Below, in pieces: positions 17,688 to 26,411 of a stretch of DNA of 64,000 bases. The stretch is from contig NZ_FMCR01000010.1 of assembly GCF_900091575.1 (NCBI RefSeq), positions 1-64,000 on the forward strand. Reading direction: 5' to 3'. A program made the translations under genes and the position numbers. How positions within the stretch are numbered: position 1 is the stretch's first letter; every line of letters begins with the position of its first letter. A model generated the notes under the pieces. The model did not search any database. It was given only the letters and a program-made list of their open reading frames with translations, and was not told where the DNA came from. Source of the stretch: Micromonospora saelicesensis (lineage in GTDB: Bacteria; Actinomycetota; Actinomycetes; Mycobacteriales; Micromonosporaceae).

Positions 17688-17924
17688 TCAACGGGCTCTG
17701 GCCCAGGTGATGAATCGGTCGGTCAGTCGGTCCTGACCGGCCTGGCCGGCGAGATCCCCGGCCGCCTCGTTGAGCAACGCGGCGAGGTAGATGAGCAGGC
17801 CGATCCGGTCCTCGCGGTATTCGCCGAGCAACGCCAGGCGGGCCGGCGAGCAGGGCCACGCCGCGCCGCAGACCCGACAGCGCCAGGACGGGCGTGCCGC
17901 CACGTGTGGGCGGTACCGCGGCAT
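17688..17924 (-). CDS. Small conserved CxxC protein of XRE-DUF397 neighbourhoods
   Basis: A 78-aa protein with WRCRVCGAAWPCSPARLALL followed by a helical segment (REDRIGLLIYLAALLNEAAGDL) and a C-terminal RFITWARAR. I know this pattern from small proteins often encoded next to XRE-DUF397 pairs in actinomycetes, sometimes labelled flavin reductase without evidence. The Cys residues could bind zinc. It is divergent from the XRE gene across about 250 bp, in which I see no clear site. Confidence 0.65.
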   Translation of the reverse strand: MPRYRPHVAARPSWRCRVCGAAWPCSPARLALLGEYREDRIGLLIYLAALLNEAAGDLAGQAGQDRLTDRFITWARAR

Positions 17925-18176
17925 CAGTGCCCGCCGCCGTGATGAGCCGGCCAGGTCAGTCGCACGAGGGAACCTCCGTCGGGTGGGTGGGAGCGCCCCG
18001 GATCGGGGGTCACGGGGCGCTCCCGGCCTGGTTCCGCCCGCCGTCTGGATCCCGTGAGCGGTTCCGCTGCGTGACAGTCTGGTGAGGACACGACTACGGT
18101 GGGAGGTTCCGCACGCCGACGACCAGCGCGTACGGCAAACGGCCCGACACGGTACGGGAATGTACGGAGGGTGTCC

Positions 18177-18980
18177 GTGGAGAGTTCGTCCATGCTGGAG
18201 CACTTCGCCGAGGAGCTGCGGCTGGCCCGGGCCGCCAACGGGATGTCGCAGTCGGCGCTGGCCGAGGCGTTGAGCTATTCCGGGGCGCTTGTCGCCAAGG
18301 TGGAGACATCCGAGCGCCGGCCGAGTCTGGACTTCGCCCGCCGGTGTGACGCCGTGTTCTCAGCCGACGGTCGGTTCGAACGCATCCAGCGGCGGATCAG
18401 CCGGGAGGCAGTGGTGCCGTGGTTCCGCGACTGGGCCGGCATCGAGCAGGAGACCACCGCGCTGCGGTGGTTCGAGCCGCTGTGCGTGCCAGGCCTCTTG
18501 CAGACCGAGGGGTACGCCCGCGCGCTACTGACCGGCGGCGGCTTGTTCGCGGCCGACGAGGTCGAGCAGCAGGTAGCAACCCGGCTGGACCGTCAGAGAC
18601 TGCTCACCCGAGACCGGCCTCCGCTGCTCACTGCGGTGCTCGACGAGCACGTGCTGCGCCGATCTGTCGGTGGGCCGGGAGTTATGCGCGAGCAAGTTCA
18701 GCACCTCGTGAAGCTCGGCACGGCGTTCCCGAGGGTCCGAATCCAGGTAGTGCCGACTCCCGCCGGTGCTTACGCTGGGCTCGGAGGGCCGTTCGTGATC
18801 GCAAGCTTGTCGCAGGGGGAGGACCTCGTCTATCTCGCCGGACAGCGACATGGGCAGGTCATCGACCGCGCCGAGTACGTCCGTCAGATGGTCGAGGTGT
18901 GGGAGTCGATCCGCGGTGAGGCACTATCGCACGGGCAGTCCCTCGATCTGATGGCGGAAGTGGCGGAGACATGGATTTAA
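18177..18980 (+). CDS. XRE-family regulator with DUF5753 domain
   Basis: A 267-aa DNA-binding protein. The N-terminal helix-turn-helix is ELRLARAANGMSQSALAEALSYSGALVAKVETSERRPS; the rest is the DUF5753 domain (VPWFRDWAGIEQETTALRWFEPLCVPGLLQTEGYARALL). The GTG at 18177 is chosen because GGAGG (18166-18170) lies 6 nt upstream. Its stop overlaps the DUF397 gene by 10 bp. Such pairs, known from WhiJ/BldB-type loci in Streptomyces, control development or antibiotic production, or may behave like toxin-antitoxin pairs. Confidence 0.9.
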   Translation: MESSSMLEHFAEELRLARAANGMSQSALAEALSYSGALVAKVETSERRPSLDFARRCDAVFSADGRFERIQRRISREAVVPWFRDWAGIEQETTALRWFEPLCVPGLLQTEGYARALLTGGGLFAADEVEQQVATRLDRQRLLTRDRPPLLTAVLDEHVLRRSVGGPGVMREQVQHLVKLGTAFPRVRIQVVPTPAGAYAGLGGPFVIASLSQGEDLVYLAGQRHGQVIDRAEYVRQMVEVWESIRGEALSHGQSLDLMAEVAETWI

Positions 18981-19162
18981 CCGGTGCCCGGTGGCGCAAG
19001 AGCATTCGTAGCGGCCCGGATGGCGGCAACTGCGTGGAGGTTGCCAGCGACCTGCCTGGGCTGGTGGCCGTGCGCGACTCCAAAGACCCGACCGGCCCCG
19101 TGCTGGTCTTCCCGCCCGGCGCGTGGCGCGCGTTCGTCGGTTCCGACGCCGTCCGCCGGTAG
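18971..19162 (+). CDS. DUF397 domain protein
   Basis: A 63-aa protein with the family hallmarks W-R-K-S-I-R-S and GGNCVEVA, then VAVRDSKDPTGPVLVF and WRAFV. It starts inside the end of the XRE gene (ATGGATTTAA), so translation is coupled. DUF397 proteins usually modulate or antagonise the adjacent XRE-DUF5753 protein; the mechanism is not settled. Confidence 0.9.
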   Translation: MDLTGARWRKSIRSGPDGGNCVEVASDLPGLVAVRDSKDPTGPVLVFPPGAWRAFVGSDAVRR

Positions 19163-19179
19163 CTGGCGGCCACGCGGTC

Positions 19180-19265
19180 GAAATCCACTCGGCTTTCCGG
19201 AAATCGGGGCATCGGGGCGGCTCTGACACCGCGACTTCCTGAAGATCGAGTCGATCAAGCACGAC
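19180..19265. repeat. Dispersed palindromic element, copy B, with adjacent half-site
   Basis: The reverse complement of this stretch matches copy A at 146-220: it shares the AAGTCGCGGTGTC core, GATGCCCCGA and the GCCGAGTGGAT end. It carries the half-site TCGATCAAGCACGAC (19251-19265), related to the arms of the palindrome at 324-395. It lies just after the DUF397 gene and before the ABC permeases, at the right edge of the inserted block. Confidence 0.6.
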
Positions 19266-19393
19266 CCCGCCCACGGGCGAGGCGGCGAAACCCGGACGAC
19301 ACGTCGGCGGGGTCGTCGTAACGTGACCGGCGGTCTGTCGTACCCCGGGGGTAGACAGGTCGTGGTGGCCGGCGCGGTGGGCGGGGTGATCGG

Positions 19394-20182
19394 GTGAGTG
19401 TGGCGGGATCGGCGCGGTTCCCATGGGTGCCGGCGTACGCGGTGTTCGAGCACTACCTGGTGGGTCTGCGGCGCACCTGGCGGGCCGGGGTGTTCTCCTC
19501 GTTCCTGCTGCCGGTGCTGACCGTCCTCGGGTTCGGGGTGGGCGTCGGCGCCTACATCGACCAGGGCGTCGGTGGGGTGCGTTACCTCGACTGGCTGGTC
19601 CCCGGGCTGATCGCCTCGACAGCGCTCCAGGTGACCGTCGGCGACTCGACGTGGCCGGTGTTCAGCAACTTCCAGTGGGTCAAGACCTACTTCGCGCAGG
19701 GCGCGTCGCCGCTGCGGGTGGGTGACATCGTGGCCGGGCACCTGGCCTTCGTGCTGTTCCGGGTGCTCACCACGATTGTGGCGTTCCTGCTGGTCACCGG
19801 GCTGTTCGGGGCGCTGCGGTCGCCGTGGGCGGTGGCCACCCTACCGGTGGTGGCGTTGCTCGGGCTGGCCGTCGCCGCGCCGACCTTCGCGTACGCCGCG
19901 TCGGTGTCGAGCGACAGTTGGCTGGCGATGCTGTTCCGGTTCGCGGTCATCCCGATGACGCTCTTCGCCGGGGTGTTCTTTCCGGTCGAGTCGTTGCCCG
20001 AGGCGCTGCGCTGGCTGGCGTACGCGACACCGTTGTGGCACGCCGTGGACCTGTGCCGCGCGGCCACGCTCGGCGTCGCCCCACAGTGGTCGATCGTCGG
20101 GCACCTGCTCTACCTGACCGCCTGGGCGGTCGCCGGCTGGTTGCTGGCGGTGCGCGCGTTCCGTCGCAAGCTCGTCGTCTGA
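19394..20182 (+). CDS. ABC-2 type exporter permease, first
   Basis: A 262-aa membrane protein with six predicted helices, typical of the DrrB-like ABC-2 family. It has the N-terminal amphipathic segment FEHYLVGLRRTWRAGVFSSFLLPVLTVLGFGVGVG and the conserved PMTLFAGVFFPVESLPEALRWLAYATPLWHAVDLCR motif near the end. Starts at GTG 19394. It probably works with the ATPase at 16033 and the second permease 33 bp downstream. Confidence 0.9.
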   Translation: MSVAGSARFPWVPAYAVFEHYLVGLRRTWRAGVFSSFLLPVLTVLGFGVGVGAYIDQGVGGVRYLDWLVPGLIASTALQVTVGDSTWPVFSNFQWVKTYFAQGASPLRVGDIVAGHLAFVLFRVLTTIVAFLLVTGLFGALRSPWAVATLPVVALLGLAVAAPTFAYAASVSSDSWLAMLFRFAVIPMTLFAGVFFPVESLPEALRWLAYATPLWHAVDLCRAATLGVAPQWSIVGHLLYLTAWAVAGWLLAVRAFRRKLVV

Positions 20183-20215
20183 ACAGCAACCCGAAGAACA
20201 AGCAGAGAGGGTGTC

Positions 20216-21025
20216 GTGGTCACGCTGATCCTGCCCCGGCTGGTCGACGTCTCCGCCGCGTCCCGGCGGTCGGCGTCGGTGGTCGGGCGCAACGTCGCGG
20301 CGCTGAAGTCGGTCTACTGGCTGCTGCTGCTCTCCGGCTTCGTGGAGCCGCTGCTCTACCTGCTCTCCATCGGGGTGGGCGTCGGCGCGCTGGTCGGCGA
20401 CCTGCCGCTGCCCGACGGGCGGCTGGTCTCGTACGCCGAGTTCGTGGCCCCGGCGATGCTGGCCTCCTCGGCGATGACCGGGGCGCTCGCGGAGACCACC
20501 TTCAACTTCTTCGGCAAGATGAAGTACATGAAGCTGTACGACGGGATGATCGCCACCCCGGTACGGCCTTTCGAGATCGCCGTCGGCGAACTGGGTTGGG
20601 CGATGCTGCGGGGCAGCGCCTACTCGGCGGCGTTCCTCGGCGTGATGGTCGCGCTGGAGTTGACCAGCGTCACCCGCGCGCTGACCGCTCTCCCGGCCGC
20701 GGTGCTGGTCGGGTTCGCGTTCGGGGCGCTCGGCATGGCGATCTCCACCTTCATGCGTAGCTGGCAGGATTTCGACCTGATGGGCTCCGCGCAGTTCACG
20801 CTCTTCCTCTTCTCCGGCACCTTCGTGCCGGCGCAGGCCTACCCGACAGTGCTGCACTGGCTCGTCGAGATCACCCCGCTGTACCGGTCGGTGCACCTGA
20901 TCCGGGGGGTCGCGTTGGGCAGTGGTGGTTGGCTCTGGCTGCTCGACGTGCTCTACCTGTTGGCGATGGTGGCGGTCGGCCTGCTGGTGGCTTCTCGCCG
21001 AATGGCGAGGTTGCTCTACAAGTAG
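20216..21025 (+). CDS. ABC-2 type exporter permease, second
   Basis: A 269-aa membrane protein with six predicted helices, paralogous to the preceding gene. It shows LLLLSGFVEPLLYLLSIGVGVGALVG, KMKYMKLYDGMIATPVRPFEI and LFLFSGTFVPAQAYPTVLHWLVEITPLYRSVHLIR. The GTG start follows AGAGAGG. Two different permease subunits with one ATPase suggest a heterodimeric exporter; the substrate is unknown. Confidence 0.9.
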   Translation: MVTLILPRLVDVSAASRRSASVVGRNVAALKSVYWLLLLSGFVEPLLYLLSIGVGVGALVGDLPLPDGRLVSYAEFVAPAMLASSAMTGALAETTFNFFGKMKYMKLYDGMIATPVRPFEIAVGELGWAMLRGSAYSAAFLGVMVALELTSVTRALTALPAAVLVGFAFGALGMAISTFMRSWQDFDLMGSAQFTLFLFSGTFVPAQAYPTVLHWLVEITPLYRSVHLIRGVALGSGGWLWLLDVLYLLAMVAVGLLVASRRMARLLYK

Positions 21026-21089
21026 GGGTTATCCGCGCCCGTCGACGGGGCATGTCCGGAGGTGACACCGCCGACCAGGAGGAGGGGCG

Positions 21090-22109
21090 ATGGCCTCGGA
21101 CGAGTCTTCCGCCCAGCGTGAGCGTGATCCCGTCACCACGCCGGTCGGGCCCGACGCGGGCCCGGACAGCCCCACCGACCTGCCCGGCAGCGGCTGGAAG
21201 GCGGCGTTGCGCCGGACGATCACCGAATTCCAGGACGACAGCCTGACCGACTGGGCAGCGGCACTGACCTACTACGGAGTGCTGTCCATCTTCCCCGGCG
21301 TGCTGGTGCTGATCTCCCTGCTCGGCCTGCTCGGCGAGAGCGCCACCGAGGGCGTCAAGGACACCGTCAACCAGGCGGTGCCGAACGACAGCATCCGGCA
21401 GATCATCGAAAACGCGATCAAAACCGCCCAGGAGAGCGGCGGCCTGGCCAGCCTCGCCGCGATCATCGGTCTGGTGGCGGCGTTCTGGTCGGCTTCCGGT
21501 TACATCGGCGCGTTCATGCGCGCCTCCAACACCATCTACGACGTGCCAGAGGGTCGGCCGATCTGGAAGACCCTGCCGATCCGACTCGGCGTGACCGCGG
21601 TGATCGGGGTGCTGTTGCTGGCCAGCGCGGTGATCGTGGTCTTCACCGGTCGCCTCGCCGAATCGGTCGGTGACGTGATCGGGCTCGGCCCGACGGCGGT
21701 AGCGGTGTGGGACATCGCGAAGTGGCCGGTGCTGCTGATCCTGGTCAGCCTGATGTTCGCGATCCTCTACTGGGCCTCGCCGAACGCGCGGCACGGCGGC
21801 TTCCGCTGGGTCAGCCCGGGCGGGGTGCTGGCCGTGGTGATCTGGCTGGTGATCTCCGGCCTGTTCGCCTTCTACGTGAGCAACTTCGGTTCGTACAACA
21901 AGACGTACGGGGCGCTGGCCGGGGTGATCATCTTCCTGGTCTGGCTCTGGCTGAGCAACATCGCGATCCTGCTGGGGGCGGAGTTCGACGCGGAGTTGGA
22001 GCGTGGCCGTGCCATCTCGGCCGGCCACGCGGTGGACGACGAGCCGTACGTCGAGCTGCGCGACGACCGCAAGCTCCGCAAGAAGCGAAATTCTGCCGGC
22101 CGTCGCTGA
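21090..22109 (+). CDS. YihY/BrkB-family inner membrane protein
   Basis: A 339-aa protein with six transmembrane helices. Family motifs include DWAAALTYYGVLSIFPGVLVLISLLGLLG, WSASGYIGAFMRASNTIYDVPEGRPIWKTLPIRL, and the C-terminal YGALAGVIIFLVWLWLSNIAILLGAEFDAELER. Despite old names (virulence factor BrkB, RNase BN) the function is unresolved. A good GGAGGAGGGG site precedes the ATG. Its terminator is the hairpin at 22126-22157. Confidence 0.92.
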   Translation: MASDESSAQRERDPVTTPVGPDAGPDSPTDLPGSGWKAALRRTITEFQDDSLTDWAAALTYYGVLSIFPGVLVLISLLGLLGESATEGVKDTVNQAVPNDSIRQIIENAIKTAQESGGLASLAAIIGLVAAFWSASGYIGAFMRASNTIYDVPEGRPIWKTLPIRLGVTAVIGVLLLASAVIVVFTGRLAESVGDVIGLGPTAVAVWDIAKWPVLLILVSLMFAILYWASPNARHGGFRWVSPGGVLAVVIWLVISGLFAFYVSNFGSYNKTYGALAGVIIFLVWLWLSNIAILLGAEFDAELERGRAISAGHAVDDEPYVELRDDRKLRKKRNSAGRR

Positions 22110-22125
22110 CGGCCCCGCGCCAATC

Positions 22126-22157
22126 GCCCCGCCACCGAGGATCGGCTGGCGGGGCGT
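22126..22157 (+). terminator. Terminator of the BrkB gene
   Basis: A 10-bp stem (CGCCCCGCCA at 22126-22135, TGGCGGGGCG at 22148-22157) followed by TTT, starting 16 bp after the stop codon. Confidence 0.8.
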
Positions 22158-22231
22158 TTGCGTGTCCATCGATGGAACTGCTGGCGAGGGGACGCGGGCG
22201 TTCCGTGATCCTTTCCTTGATCGACTAGTAG

Positions 22232-22253
22232 CTTTTGTTCTTTCGGACAAAAG
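22232..22253. promoter_or_regulatory. Operator-like inverted repeat in the ROK gene promoter
   Basis: CTTTTGT-N8-ACAAAAG is a perfect 7-bp inverted repeat about 115 bp upstream of the ROK gene. The right arm continues as GACAAAAGTTG, identical to the sequence at 37553-37563 ahead of the secreted dehydrogenase gene. Similarity between the two upstream regions continues for about 100 bp, including TGGACA and a TCG(T/A)GTGAAC-like stretch near the start. The ROK protein is the obvious candidate binder. Confidence 0.65.
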
Positions 22254-22369
22254 TTGGTCTCGGAACGGCTGAAGCTCTGGACAGGCGGCGTGGAACGCTC
22301 TTACTGTGTCGGACACAACACATCGACATTGCGTCGATGTGAACGCTGCCAAAGAAGAGGGGGCCCCGG

Positions 22370-23548
22370 GTGCGCACCGTCGACCCCCTACACGTGCGCC
22401 TGTTGCGGCTGCTTCGCGACGAGGGCGCCGTGTCCCGGGCCGAGCTGGGCGACCGGCTCCAGATGCCACGTCCGCGCATGCTGGCCGAGCTGGATCGCCT
22501 GGTGACGCTGGGTTATGTGGCCGAGGCCGGGCTCGCCGCTTCCCGAGGTGGGCGTCGCTCGACGCTTGTCGAGCTGAACCCGAAGCTGCGCTTCGCCGCC
22601 GTCGACCTCGGTGCCAGTTCAATGGACGTCGAGGTGGTCAACGGCCGCCTCGAACCGGTGGCCCACTACGCCGAGGCAGCCGACATCCGCAACGGCCCGA
22701 AGGTGACCCTGCAACGGGTCAACGAACTGCTGCACAAGGCCCGGGTCGACGGCGCGTACGAGCGACTGGACGCGGTCGGCATCGGCGTACCCGGCCCGGT
22801 CAGCTTCCGCGACGGCGTTCCGGTGTCACCACCGATCATGCCGGGCTGGGACCGGTTCCCGGTGCGTGAGCTGCTCAGCCGGGAGCACGGCTGCCCGGCG
22901 GTGGTCGACAACGACGTCAACATCATGGCGATCGGCGAGCGGCACGGTGGGGTCGCGCACTCGGTGGACGACTTCCTCTTCGTGAAGATCGGTACCGGCA
23001 TCGGGTGCGGCATCTACCTCACCGGCGAGGTCTACCGGGGCACCGACGGATGTGCCGGCGACATAGGGCACATCCAGGTCGACTCGCACGGTCCGATGTG
23101 TTCCTGCGGCAACGTCGGCTGCCTGGAGGCGCTGTTCAGCGGCGCCGCGCTGGCCAAGGACGCCGCAGCCGCCGCCCGCAGTGGCACGTCGCCGGCGTTG
23201 GCCGAGCGCCTGGCGCTGCGGGGTGTCGTCACCGCGCTGGACGTCGCCGAGGGCGCCGTCGAGGGCGACGTGACCTGCATCCAGTTGATCCGCGACGGCG
23301 GACGGCGGGTCGGCGGAGTGCTCGCCGGCCTGGTCAGCTTCACCAACCCGTCCATGATCGTGATCGGTGGCGGGCTGGCCCAACTGGGCCACATCCTGCT
23401 CGCCGAGATCCGCAGTGTGGTCTACCGCCGGTCACTGCCGCTGGCCACCGGCAACCTTCCCGTCGTCCTGTCCGAGCTGGGCGGCCGTGCCGGCGTCGCC
23501 GGCGCGGCGGTGCTCGCGAGCGACGTCGCCTTCGGGGAAGCCGCATGA
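22370..23548 (+). CDS. ROK-family transcriptional regulator
   Basis: A 392-aa regulator with an N-terminal winged helix (LHVRLLRLLRDEGAVSRAELGDRLQMPRPRMLAELDRLVTLGYV) and a ROK sugar-kinase-like domain. The domain includes the ATP-site-like VDLGASSMDVEVV, VDNDVNIMAIGERHGG, the GTGIGCGIY loop and the zinc-site cysteines in CSCGNVGCLEAL. Such proteins repress sugar genes and release DNA when a sugar binds. It directly precedes the sugar ABC transporter genes. The 22-bp inverted repeat in its own promoter suggests autoregulation. Confidence 0.93.
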   Translation: MRTVDPLHVRLLRLLRDEGAVSRAELGDRLQMPRPRMLAELDRLVTLGYVAEAGLAASRGGRRSTLVELNPKLRFAAVDLGASSMDVEVVNGRLEPVAHYAEAADIRNGPKVTLQRVNELLHKARVDGAYERLDAVGIGVPGPVSFRDGVPVSPPIMPGWDRFPVRELLSREHGCPAVVDNDVNIMAIGERHGGVAHSVDDFLFVKIGTGIGCGIYLTGEVYRGTDGCAGDIGHIQVDSHGPMCSCGNVGCLEALFSGAALAKDAAAAARSGTSPALAERLALRGVVTALDVAEGAVEGDVTCIQLIRDGGRRVGGVLAGLVSFTNPSMIVIGGGLAQLGHILLAEIRSVVYRRSLPLATGNLPVVLSELGGRAGVAGAAVLASDVAFGEAA

Positions 23549-23585
23549 AGCTGTTCGAGATTCCGTCGTGAGCGAGGAGGAGACT

Positions 23586-25190
23586 GTGGCTCTGCCCGAG
23601 GATGACCCCGCCACCGCGTCGGCCGAGGCCGTCGCCGAGGCGCCGCTGGTCGAGGCTCCCGCCGACACCGTCGCGGGCGAGGTGGTCCTGCGCCTCACCG
23701 ACCTGGTGAAGACCTTCCCCGGCGTACGCGCGCTCGACGGCGTGCAGCTGGAGGTGCGTGCCGGCGAGGTGCACTGCCTGCTCGGGCAGAACGGCGCCGG
23801 CAAGTCCACCCTCATCAAGGTGCTCGCTGGGGTGCACCAACCGGATTCTGGGCAGGTGGAGTGGCGCGGTGAGCCGGCCACGTTCGCCAACCCGCAGGCC
23901 GCCATGAAGGCGGGCATCGCCACGATCTACCAGGAGCTCGACCTCGTCGAGGATCTGTCGGTGGCGGAGAACGCGTTCCTCGGACACGAGTACCGCAGCT
24001 TCGGTTTCGTCCGGCGCGGCCGGATGGCCCGGCACACCCGGCAGATCCTCAGCCGGCTCGGCCACGGTGAGATTCCGCCGGGGCGGATGGTCCGGTCCCT
24101 GCCGGCGGCCGGCAAGCAGATCGTCAGCATGGCGCGGGCGCTGTCGCACGAGGCCCGACTGATCATCATGGACGAGCCGAGCGCGGTGCTGGCCCACGAC
24201 GAGGTCGGCAACCTGTTCCGGATCATCCGAGAGCTGACCGCGCAGGGCATCGCCGTCATCTACATCTCCCACCGCCTGGAGGAGATCCGCGAGATCGGCG
24301 ACCGGGTCACCGTACTCAAGGACGGCCGGACCACGGCGGCGAACCTGCCGGCGCGCGACACCCCGACCCGCGACCTGGTGAGCCGGATGACCGGCCGCAC
24401 CATCGAGTACGTCTTCCCGGACCGGCCGACCGACGACTCCGCGGGTGCCGACCTGCTCCAGGTGCAGGGGTTGACCCGCACTGGCGAGTTCGCCGACGTG
24501 TCGCTGACCGTGCGTGCCGGGGAGATCGTGGGCATCGCGGGGCTGGTCGGCTCCGGTCGTTCCGAGCTGCTGGAGACGATCTACGGTGCGCGCCTCCCGG
24601 AGGCCGGCACGGTGCAGATGGACGGAAAGGTCCTGCGGCCCGGCGTCGGCGCGGCGGTTCGCGCCGGCATGGGAATGGCCCCGGAGGAACGCAAGAGCCA
24701 GGCGCTGCTGCTCGGCGAGCCGATCTACCGCAACGTCACGCTGGCCACCTTCGGCCGGTACGCGCGGCTCGGCTTCACCAACGCCGCCAAGGAACGCGCC
24801 GAGGCGGACCGGATCGCGGAGACCCTGGAGCTGCGGCCCCGGGACGTCGACCGGCCGGTGCGCACGCTGTCCGGCGGCAACCAGCAGAAGGTGGTGGTCG
24901 GGCGTTGGCTGCTCGGCGGCACCAAGTTGCTGCTTCTCGACGAGCCGACCCGGGGCGTGGACGTGGGCGCCCGGGCTGAGCTCTACCAGGTCATCCGGGC
25001 ATTGGCCGCTCAGGGCGTGGGGGTGCTGCTGGTCTCCAGCGAGGTGCCCGAGGTGCTGGGTCTGGCCGACCGGGTGCTGGTGATGCGGGAAGGGCGGGTC
25101 GTCCGCGAAGCCGCGGCCGGCGAACTCGACGAGAACACTGTGCTTGACCTCGTGATGGCGGGGTCCTTGATGGAAGGCGCACCGGCATGA
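23586..25190 (+). CDS. Sugar ABC transporter ATP-binding protein (RbsA/MglA type)
   Basis: A 534-aa protein with two tandem ATPase domains. The first has Walker A GQNGAGKST, IYQELDLVEDLSVAEN and IIMDEPSAVLAHDEV. The second has a degenerate GLVGSGRSELLETIYG loop, APEERKSQALLLGEPI, LSGGNQQKVVVGRWLL and LLLDEPTRGVDVGAR. In the first domain the signature reads LPAAGKQIVSMARAL rather than LSGG, a variation common in this class. The GTG at 23586 is preferred because GAGGAGG lies 5 nt upstream. Its stop overlaps the permease start. Confidence 0.94.
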   Translation: MALPEDDPATASAEAVAEAPLVEAPADTVAGEVVLRLTDLVKTFPGVRALDGVQLEVRAGEVHCLLGQNGAGKSTLIKVLAGVHQPDSGQVEWRGEPATFANPQAAMKAGIATIYQELDLVEDLSVAENAFLGHEYRSFGFVRRGRMARHTRQILSRLGHGEIPPGRMVRSLPAAGKQIVSMARALSHEARLIIMDEPSAVLAHDEVGNLFRIIRELTAQGIAVIYISHRLEEIREIGDRVTVLKDGRTTAANLPARDTPTRDLVSRMTGRTIEYVFPDRPTDDSAGADLLQVQGLTRTGEFADVSLTVRAGEIVGIAGLVGSGRSELLETIYGARLPEAGTVQMDGKVLRPGVGAAVRAGMGMAPEERKSQALLLGEPIYRNVTLATFGRYARLGFTNAAKERAEADRIAETLELRPRDVDRPVRTLSGGNQQKVVVGRWLLGGTKLLLLDEPTRGVDVGARAELYQVIRALAAQGVGVLLVSSEVPEVLGLADRVLVMREGRVVREAAAGELDENTVLDLVMAGSLMEGAPA

Positions 25191-26314
25191 GCGACGCGAC
25201 TCCCACTCCCACCGCGACACCGGAGCGCCCGCAGCTTCCGGCGCAGTCGCCGCCGGTGGACCCGGCGGAGACGGCGGTGGCCAATAACAAGGCAGGATCC
25301 GGGGGCAAGCTCTCCTGGTGGCGGGGTGACGGTGGCGACGGCGCCAAGCGCAACCTCGGTCTGATCGGGGTGCTGGCCGCGCTCATCGTGGTCGGCGCGG
25401 TCACCAAGCCCGACCTGTACGGCGACCCGAACTGGGTCTGGAACAACGTCCTGGCCATTCTCCAGTTGGCCTCGGTCGTCGGCGTGGTCACGGTCGGGAT
25501 GACCTTCGTGATCATCGGTGGTGGCATCGACCTGTCGGTCGGCGCGATCGTCGCGCTGGCCGGGGTCTGGTGCACCACGGTGGCCACCCAGAGCTACGGC
25601 GCCGGCGGCATGATCTTCGCCGCCCTCGCGGTCGGCATCTGCGTCGGCCTCGTCAACGGTGTGCTCATCTCGTACGGGCGGCTGGTCCCCTTCATCGCGA
25701 CGCTCGCGATGCTGGTGGCCGCGCGAGGGCTCGCGGCGTCGATCTCCAACAAGCAGACCCAGGTGTCGAGCAGCACGTTCATCAACGACATCGCGGCGCG
25801 CAAGGTGATCGGGATCCCGATCCTGGTCTACATCCTCGGCGCGGTCGTGCTGGCCGGTTGGGTAGTGCTCAACCGCACGACCTTCGGCCGGCGGACCATC
25901 GCCGTCGGCGGCAACCCGGAGGCGGCCCGGCTGGCCGGCATCAACGTCCGGCGGCACACCATGCTGCTCTACGCGCTCTCCGGTCTCTGCTGCGGCATCG
26001 CCGCCATCATGCTCACCTCGCAGGCGACCTCGGCGCAGGCGGCGATGGCCAACCTGTACGAGTTGGACGCGATCGCCGCGGCGATCATCGGCGGGACGCT
26101 GCTCAGCGGCGGCCGGGGCACGATCGTCGGCTCGCTGCTCGGCGTCATCATCTTCGCCACCATCACGAACCTCTTCGCCATCAACGGCCTCTCCATCGAG
26201 GCGCAGAACATGGTCAAGGGCGGCATCATCGTCGCCGCCGTCCTGGTCCAGCAGTTCCAGTTCAAGTCAGTCACTCGGCTCCTCGCGCGGAACAGGGTCA
26301 CCACCGCAACCTGA
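25187..26314 (+). CDS. Sugar ABC transporter permease (RbsC type)
   Basis: A 375-aa membrane protein with about ten helices after an extended Pro/Thr-rich cytosolic N-terminus. Family signatures are VGMTFVIIGGGIDLSVGAIVAL, GRLVPFIATLAMLVAARGLA, FGRRTIAVGGNPEAARLAGINV and ELDAIAAAIIGGTLLSGGRGTIVGSLLG. The ATG overlaps the ATPase stop (ATGA). It probably transports a monosaccharide, cyclitol or small glycoside. Confidence 0.94.
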   Translation: MSDATPTPTATPERPQLPAQSPPVDPAETAVANNKAGSGGKLSWWRGDGGDGAKRNLGLIGVLAALIVVGAVTKPDLYGDPNWVWNNVLAILQLASVVGVVTVGMTFVIIGGGIDLSVGAIVALAGVWCTTVATQSYGAGGMIFAALAVGICVGLVNGVLISYGRLVPFIATLAMLVAARGLAASISNKQTQVSSSTFINDIAARKVIGIPILVYILGAVVLAGWVVLNRTTFGRRTIAVGGNPEAARLAGINVRRHTMLLYALSGLCCGIAAIMLTSQATSAQAAMANLYELDAIAAAIIGGTLLSGGRGTIVGSLLGVIIFATITNLFAINGLSIEAQNMVKGGIIVAAVLVQQFQFKSVTRLLARNRVTTAT

Positions 26315-26411
26315 CGCACCGCACCGTTGTCCTGGCGACGTCGAGACACTCGACGGTGGCCGGGCCTCGCACACCCTCAATAAGTCAAATCCCGCTCCCA
26401 GGAGGTCATTC

